A program made the position numbers and the translations under genes. The notes under the pieces are model-generated. The model was not told the origin of the DNA and made no database searches. It worked only from the letters and a program-made list of their open reading frames with translations. A DNA stretch of 64,000 bases from Dysidea avara (taxonomy: Eukaryota; Porifera; Demospongiae; Dictyoceratida; Dysideidae), in contig NC_089274.1 in assembly GCF_963678975.1 (NCBI RefSeq), positions 32,855,790 to 32,919,789 of the forward strand. Reading direction: 5' to 3'. Below, one piece after another: positions 58,401-64,000 of this stretch; positions within the stretch are counted from its first letter, which is position 1; each line of letters opens with the position of its first letter.

Positions 58401-61400
58401 GTATCACGATAGTTAATAACAAAATATCGCGATATCGATACTTTCAAAATATTGCGATATATCGCTAAAATGGTAGTATCGCTCAGCCCTAATTGGGACT
58501 CCCTAGAAATGTGGCTAATGAGGAGGGATCCTTGTAACTTTACTCTACAATTCCATACCATTAGTCCCTTACACCATTTTAGAACTATCATCACCCTATA
58601 CCAATACCACCACTGACTTGCTTACTAACTAGTGTATGAAACATAGGGAACAGGAAAAGCCTACTAAATTGGCTAATAGTTGCTATAACAACTAACCTGG
58701 CAAAGCTTCAGTGGAGTCTTGCATCACAAGTCCTCTACTCAGGTGTGGAACTTTTTTGAAAAGATCTCAAGATTAGGAGTGGAGTTCTGGTTAAACCGGC
58801 ATACCTGCTTAAAAATATGGAATGGTCTGAGCTAGTACAGGGCTTATCCAGCAGATTTCACAATTTAAACAGATGCATCAGGATCATGGGACTGTGGTGC
58901 ATTCCTTGAAGTTTTGTGGCTTCAGTGGCAATGGCTAATCACTCATTTGCAAGTGTCTATCATGGCAAAAGAATCATCCCGATTCTGTTCAGTTGTGCAG
59001 TTTTAGGTCCCAAGTATTGCAAGTAAAAGTATTGTTTCAGTGTGATAACCATATCTAAACTAGAACAGCCAAGCTGTAAAAAAGAGTGTGGCCCCCAAAA
59101 AGTCCATGGTGAAAAAAAGATACGAAATCCAAGGTGGCAGCCAAGAAATGGCTGTGATGGTAGATTACTTTTAATTACAACAATTCAGGCACTCAAAGAA
59201 ATTCCATAAAAAGCAGCAAACACCACTCCTAGGGTACACCAACTTATCATGGCACACATACAGTAATGAGACAAATGAAGCTTGAATTGCAGAAAGATCG
59301 ACACTCTTACTACAATATCATGATGTGGGCCACATGCAACTTCATGCAGTTAGCCTTCTTTGGCTTTATATATATATGCTCCATTGAATTCACCATCCCA
59401 ACACAGGAATTGTACAATGAAGAAATTCATCTTTCACAAGGTGATCTAGCAGTAGATAGCAGGGCAGCACCTCAGCTTCTGAAGGTACAATAAAGTAATC
59501 AAAAACCCTTTCGAAAAGGAGTTACCTTGACCTTAGGAAAGACAGAAAACTCTATATTCCCTGTGTGGAGGCAATTTTGCCATACTTAGCCATACGAGGG
59601 CCAGGGCTAGGCTCTTTCTTGCTCCTCAGTGACGGAAGAATGTTGACACAGCACAGTAATTTAGTAAGTTAGCATCTTTTTGGACAGTGTACTCATTTGC
59701 TTCAAGCTGAAAACCCCCGCACAGCTTCTGCATCGGAGCGGCCACGTCAGCAAAGGAAGCAGGAAAGCCAGACATGTACATCAAAATGCTGGGACAATGG
59801 TGTAGCAACTGTCATCAGTATTACATCACAGTCTCACCAGAACAAATGATGGATTTTTCAAAGCTCTTGTCAAGTAGGTCATGAACTAAGCAACATTATA
59901 ACTTTTTCCTATTGGGTGTATCATGTGATTAATTCCTATATCTTAAGTGTATTTGATTGTATTGCGAGTACCACATGACTAACTTTGTTATGTTACCATG
60001 TGAGTAGTTTTGTTTAACAATTTAAATAACACCACAACATAATGCTTGGGTAGAAAGGCACCTTGACAAGTGCAAGCGGCCTTTCTGTGGCCTCCTTATA
60101 AGCTAAGATGTTATAAAAGTTATAAAACACAACTAGCCTCACACCCGAGCATTACTATATCGCAGGAAATTATTGAAAGGTTAAATTTAAAAAAAAGAGT
60201 GCTTGATTGGAAACAATTCCTCTTTACCATGCTGCACTGCAGATAATTAACTAGAAAGATTAGTGGTAAAGCTAACAATGGTTGCGTTGATCACATACGT
60301 AGATAACTACAGTAGAATTTGCTGCTTTGATTGTTCAGTATAGATATTAATAAGCCCATCTAACTTTGGTAGAATTGCATCTAGCTACATTATAATTAGG
60401 CTCTTTTTTCGTAGGTAGGCATGCGTCTATTATTCCGGCATAATTTCGGGAATAATAGGAAGTTGAAAGAATTGGGGAATATTCTAGAATAATCGGACAA
60501 GTTCTAAGAATGATAAGTGCAAAATTTTTCTTTGTAGTCTGATGCAAAAATCATTTGAATACACCACTGAAACAGTACAAGTATAAAAATTGTTGAAAAG
60601 ATTGAGATACTGTAATGGAGCAGTCACTTACTCTAATAGAGCAGTCAACCTCAAGCCCATAATTCTAATAGCAGTCACTTATATAAAACCGTAATTAATA
60701 TCCTTATATCTGGCACAAATTTCAGGAATGATTTTGGGAATAATAGGTAGATAGGGAATGAATAATAGGTGAGTAAAAAAAGAATTGCCAGAAAAAATAA
60801 TTGGAAGATTTTGGAGCAAAATAGACTTTAATAGACTTAAGCCTTTTTGTAGGCTTGATATGTTGTTTGGCATACCTTGCCTTAATCCAGTGACCTGCGG
60901 ATTGAGCCATGAGTAGCTGCATTTTTTCAGCCTATCTAGATATTTGCTGATATTTAGCTGTCTTTCCTGGTCATTTCACTCAGGCTGGATAATGAATCTC
61001 TCAAGCTCTTATAGGCTTCAAGACTCGTGGTGCCATTCGTGCTCACTCATGATATAGTTGAATTCTGTTCACCTTCCAGTGGCTCAGTGCCTAGCTATAA
61101 ATGAGGCCTATAGACGGGTTTAATGAGAAGACGTGGCACTATATTACATTATTTTTACATGATGCAATCTGTATTTGTGTAGGGCAAAAAATGATTGGTA
61201 AAATCAATGCAGGAAAACACTTTTCACAGTATTTCTGCTTACTGTATTATTGCATCAATTAATCACTACCTGAAATATAAACCTTGTAGTCAATACTTGG
61301 GCTTCGCTGAAAAAGAACAATGGGGTGACTTTTCTGTACAGGTGGTTTATGAATGCAAAATTCAAAATTTAAATCACCTTCCAAAACTTACTTTTATCAT

Positions 61401-63826
61401 CTGAAAAGTAACTGATTATTCCATTCCCAAACTTATTAATGGTTACCTGCTTTTATCATTGTTTGATAGGTTAGTTTCAGTTTTGATTATTATTATTTAT
61501 TTATTTATTAAGGATTTACAGCACAAGTGCTGAAGGTTGTAAGACACCTGGTCCTACAGCCTGTTTAAAGTTGCTATAGAAAATTTTCTTTTGCCTACAA
61601 AAATGGCTGGTAGTTTGCACATATGGCACATTTTTACGACCACACCTTTGTTAAACACGTCTATATAACTAACTGATAAAGTAGAAAACATGCACGTGTA
61701 CACTCGAACTTTGTTTATAGCTATATTTCCTTAATTTCTTTGATTGGCAATCCAAAGATGTAATGTTGCTAGCTTATATCTGATAATTTACAAAACGCAT
61801 TGTTATGTTGAATTTTTCAAATATTTCACTTTTCAAAATCTGCCATACGGTATGTATTTTGAAATCCTTGTATTACAAAGGTAATTATTTCTACAAACCC
61901 TGTGACCGAGCAAGGCTTATATTGCACCCCTCCCCAAAACTCCCTGCAGTGCACACCTTGTACACCTACCAAACCATCACCTAATCTGCAGACTGGGTGG
62001 TAGCTTTCACTGATTATTTACATCCAAGCCTAGCAACAGTAAGAATGAGGATCAGCATTAAAGTGTGTGGAAGAAAGTAGTAGTATACAACTTCACTATA
62101 ACGCTGGGTGGTATTGCAATAACTATTATTTATCATGGGCCAGGTCTGTTATATTAAATGGTTGACTGTTGTATTAGGGTATTTAGGACTTACAAGTACC
62201 ACCAGTAGCCTCACATGTTTGTTTGTTGTTAATATAGTGATCTTTTAGCCTCAATAGAGCTGTCATAAACATGTATTATTGTACGGTAATACTGTTATCA
62301 TTTCACTGTAACCTAGACGATACAAGTATTGTTTCATTAGAGTACTATATATGGTATTACTATAATACTAAGATACCACCTAGCCCTATTACCACTATTC
62401 AAGCTATGATATCTTATTACCTACTGTATCTGGGAACAACCTATTCTCAGATATCAAGTGTAGTTTGCAAAATTAATGATTGAGGCTATGTGCACAAACT
62501 TTCCACACATTTCTGATTCCTTACCTTCCAGAGATATCACACATGCATGCATACACGTATGCATGCACACACACCTAAACAAGTAGCTGACAGCACAGTA
62601 TATAATATATATTGTATTGCAGAGTTTAATTTGATACTGTTGTAATACTCTAATAAAGTGCACAATTTCTTTGAGGATTTCTAATAGAACACACATAGTG
62701 TTCTAGATTTTCCATTGGTAGATATATGAAATTATGAACTATTACTATTAAAGTAGATTTTAGCTAGAATTTTCATTTATAAAGTAGAGATTAAGTGACA
62801 AGAACAGCCATGATAGCAGTGGCTTAGTGCATGGTTAACGATTTGGGTGTTCCCCTGGTTCAAATGCTGGTAAGTTTTGACACTTTTCATGCACCTTTTT
62901 TACCCCGCAGTGATTGTTCTATTAGAGTATTTTGACCCTGTAATTTACAGTTATTTGGTTTTTGCCTTGCAACTCTATAGCTGTCAATGCAATTTCCAGC
63001 CTAAATAATTGTCCGTAGCTCTTGACTACTATTCAGATTTGCACCAAATGTGGTACATCATTATGCCACAATATGCTCCTAAAGTGTACCAAAGTTTAAG
63101 AAAATCAAGTCACACATTTGCATATTATAATGGTTTTTGTAAAGTGTGCGAAAAGAATAATCTAAGACCCCCAAGCCCCCTAAACAAAGAAGAAAAGAGA
63201 AGAAATTAAGCCTAATTTTGAAGGCTCGCATTTCACGATTGCGTTAGACAGTCTTGCTTAAATGTGGTATGTGGGGTGCTGAAGGTGGAGGGCATTTGCA
63301 GTGTAAAAATGATTCCAATTCAAGAAGGGAGCATGGAGCTACATATGGGTGAAAACCGTGTTTTATTTCTTCCTGTAAATATACTCATGGTCTGGTGTGC
63401 TAGCTTTCTTGGCTTACCGTGTGTCTTAATCAATACATGCAGTCAGATGTGATGCATGCAGAGGATAAAAAACTACATTCTTGTTTGGAATGTAATACTA
63501 CAGAACTATATAGTCAGATACATTCATCTCCTAGTTAGCCAGAACTTTAACAAGACCTAAGACCACTCACTTACACCTTGCCATATAGTCTGAGCCACAA
63601 AACACTTGATAATGAAATTAATGTACACCGTTACTATATGTCTGTAGTGAAAATCAAAGCTGCTGTCAAGGATGATAATACCAGTTTTCCAGACCTGGTT
63701 ACACAATGAAAAACTTACTTTAGTGATCACTTGATTTTGTAAAGAAGTGACATTCTTTGGAATCAATTCAGCTATTGTACTCCCAATTCCCAAACTTCCA
63801 CTTCCATTGAATCCCCAACTGAACAC
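52477..63826 (-). CDS. RCC1-repeat protein with C-terminal CARD-like domain (3' five exons, N-terminus outside window)
   Basis: Exons: 63719-63826, 56887-57029, 56661-56730, 55157-55283, 52477-52829; all borders AG/GT, phases 0,2,0,1 agree, giving 266 residues to a TGA. The first four exons carry RCC1 blades: VFSWGFNGSGSLGIGS, TKIIGGSYHVLALTKDGKLY, SWGHNEYGQLGIGT, then RFVDIAATISNDGAHSAA, and SIYVWGRYLDKALCLP. The stretch DDVFTTTSAPAAMWRPLVLE matches the end of the RCBTB1/2 propeller, after which those proteins have BTB domains. Here the last exon encodes instead about 100 residues of amphipathic helices (KVLLEYYPKMISLISNIDRL; DEEKDILS; DKVKELLGHISSHLKGGYV; HSFHLLLDIMESHGTLATRE), the pattern of a CARD death-fold. 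A regulator that couples a propeller to CARD signalling is inference. The 6.7-kb first intron holds several repeats. Confidence 0.75.
52931..53110 (-). repeat. Dispersed repeat R2 copy, minus
   Basis: On minus it reads AAATTTGGTATGTGGACTGC, GAGCTACATATGCATGAGAA and TTTTCTTGATA, following the R2 order seen at 63210-63425. Lies in an intron of the RCC1-CARD gene. Confidence 0.5.
53525..53780. mobile_element. Foldback MITE
   Basis: The left arm AATTTTCAACTAGAGTAGGG then ACCATAGCAGATCGATAAAA is mirrored by TTTTAATCGATGTGCTATGG then TCCCTACTGTAGTTGAAAAT; inner AAGCTGGAGTAGTGCATxATATTAATCACAGTAAAAC-type blocks also pair. A half copy is at 38941-39027, in both places next to R1. Confidence 0.7.
53810..54480 (+). 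repeat. Dispersed repeat R1, longest plus copy
   Basis: Includes a 75-codon ORF (53890-54117) reading YTALQIKNCSKSTSAIKVAT then VNKDEWYTKRTL and ending at a GGTAAGTCC. After that come AAATCAAGCCTGTAGCCTTA, a CAGTCAGTCAGTCACTCGGT run, GGGCTTAGTTTTGCCTAACC, GTTGGTTTTTGGGTGATATT and CCTACTATACAGTA. Other copies: 12.7, 22.4, 35.6 and 37.7 kb. Family unidentified; the ORF is not intact elsewhere. Confidence 0.65.
54737..54770. repeat. (TA)n microsatellite
   Basis: Nearly pure TA tract with a single TT break in the middle, so able to form a cruciform. Confidence 0.9.
55331..55836. mobile_element. Non-autonomous hAT element (family F)
   Basis: 506 bp with ends CAGTGTTGGGCAAGTTAC and, at the right, GTTACTCCCAACACTG; flanked by the 8-bp duplication CCAATAGT (55323-55330, 55837-55844). 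The interior is rich in GTAACTA-type and GTTAC subrepeats. Termini of this form are widespread in animal hAT MITEs. Lies in an intron of the RCC1-CARD gene. Confidence 0.9.
56161..56217. repeat. Tandem repeat, 3 x 19 bp
   Basis: Three exact units of CACTTTATTACATCATCCA, plus partial copies at both edges. Intronic. Confidence 0.92.
58061..58491. mobile_element. Non-autonomous hAT element (family A, copy 2)
   Basis: 431 bp with ends TAGGGTTGAGCGATACTGCC and, at the right, GTAGTATCGCTCAGCCCTA; flanked by ATTGGGAC on both sides (58053-58060, 58492-58499), 8 bp. Same TAGxGxTGAGCGATA ends and GCGATAT-rich interior as 9856-10267, but the middle is largely different. Confidence 0.88.
58840..59040 (+). 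pseudogene. DIRS-like retroelement RNase H remnant
   Basis: In broken frames it reads QTDASGSWDCGAFLEVLWLQ then WQW..ITH and MAKESS, and about 90 bp later VLFQCDNH. The DASGSWGCGA..W.W..K(E)..P and CDN sites are those of the RNase H domain of DIRS/Ngaro-type and related retrotransposons. Stops and a frameshift show decay. Similar diffuse remnants may extend back to about 57480, where the hAT copy 2 has inserted. Confidence 0.5.
59066..59165 (+). mobile_element. Foldback MITE half copy (family E)
   Basis: ACAGCCAAGCTGTAAAAAAG then GGTGGCAGCCAAGAAATGGC match the left arm of 36292-36516; the right arm is absent. Confidence 0.55.
60608..60678. repeat. Cluster of three ACTCTAATAGAGCAGTCA motifs
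   Basis: Three motifs in direct orientation at 60608-60626 (two changes), 60629-60647 (consensus) and 60661-60678 (shortened). Same motif as in the inverted-end elements. Confidence 0.75.
61487..61562 (-). repeat. LINE/SINE 3' tail fragment (copy 2)
   Basis: On minus: GCTGTAGGACCAGGTGTCTT, CTTCAGCACTTGTGCTGTAA, then AATAAATAAATAAATAATAA. Matches 829-900. Confidence 0.6.
62643..62930 (+). mobile_element. Inverted-end element with internal Pol III promoter (copy 2)
   Basis: The left end TAATACTCTAATAAAGTGC and right end TGATTGTTCTATTAGAGTAT are inverted. An A box TGGCTTAGTGC (62820-62830) and B box GGTTCAAATGC (62857-62867) lie within, with ACTTTTCATGCACCTTTTTT after. Together with 36891-37162 it defines the family. 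Confidence 0.65.
63210..63425 (+). repeat. Dispersed repeat R2 copy
   Basis: TTTTGAAGGCTCGCATTTCA, AAATGTGGTATGTGG, GAGCATGGAGCTACATATGG, GTGAAAACCGTGTTTTATTT and AGCTTTCTTGGCTTACC follow the R2 order; both this copy and the one at 37510 lie downstream of the inverted-end element on the same strand. Confidence 0.5.
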
Positions 63827-64000
63827 CTGTATATATTTTACAAACACATGCTTGCTTAATACCACCATTTACTCTTGACAATACTCAGGTTTCATAACAA
63901 ACACACCAATTGTGAATGCTATAGAGGTAGCACAAACAATCATATGTTATAACAAACACAACACACATCCAATTATGGACTGTGTTTAATCTCATTGTAC

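Noticed and set aside
1-64000. CRISPR arrays, operons or prokaryotic genes
   Set aside because: No regularly spaced repeats, no Shine-Dalgarno-led gene runs; clear spliceosomal introns show a eukaryotic chromosome.

Overview
The window is eukaryotic, AT-rich and repeat-rich, with small GT-AG introns, and most likely comes from a demosponge. The evidence is a mixture of ordinary metazoan housekeeping genes, compact intronless genes, and two large beta-helix/multi-TM receptor-like proteins of a type seen in sponge and cnidarian genomes. The species cannot be fixed from the sequence alone.

Layout. 1-8.2 kb is mobile DNA: a broken PHD-finger ORF (-) next to a 4.2-kb palindromic element with inverted ends, carrying three decayed copies of a PIN/FEN-like nuclease plus Cys-rich protein and a 200-N assembly gap. 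8.2-9.3 kb: an intronless extended SDR reductase (+). 13.3-19.6 kb: NTH1 DNA glycosylase (-, five exons reconstructed), head to head with MRPS18C, a mitochondrial ribosomal protein (+, to 23.2 kb). 23.7-27.3 kb: a seven-exon CYBC1/EROS homologue (-), head to head with GMPPB (+, 27.4-28.5 kb). 28.6-30.0 kb: a domesticated pogo/Tigger-type transposase that has lost its catalytic residues (+). 30.2-32.2 kb: a MAP10 homologue (-). 32.2-41.1 kb: gene-free and packed with MITEs, tRNA-like SINEs and a LINE 3' fragment. 41.1-50.1 kb: two intronless genes (+) for a secreted beta-helix joined to a Cys-rich stalk, a multi-TM bundle and a cytoplasmic tail. 52.5 kb to beyond 63.8 kb: the 3' part of a minus-strand gene whose exons join RCC1 repeats, closely resembling the end of the RCBTB propeller, to a C-terminal CARD-like death-fold domain where RCBTB proteins carry BTB.

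Mobile DNA is varied. At least three hAT families show 8-bp target duplications; there are also a Harbinger-like MITE (TTA), TA-flanked mariner-like MITEs, a DIRS-like RNase H remnant, LINE tails, and a dispersed family ending in ACTCTAATAGAGCA, two members of which carry an internal tRNA-type Pol III promoter.

How the genes relate. NTH1/MRPS18C (both probably mitochondrial) and CYBC1/GMPPB (ER chaperone / GDP-mannose supply) form two divergent pairs on very short shared promoters. The other genes have no evident pathway link. The most unusual items are the RCC1-CARD gene, the two beta-helix/TM receptors, the Pol III-promoter/inverted-end element, and the palindromic nuclease element.
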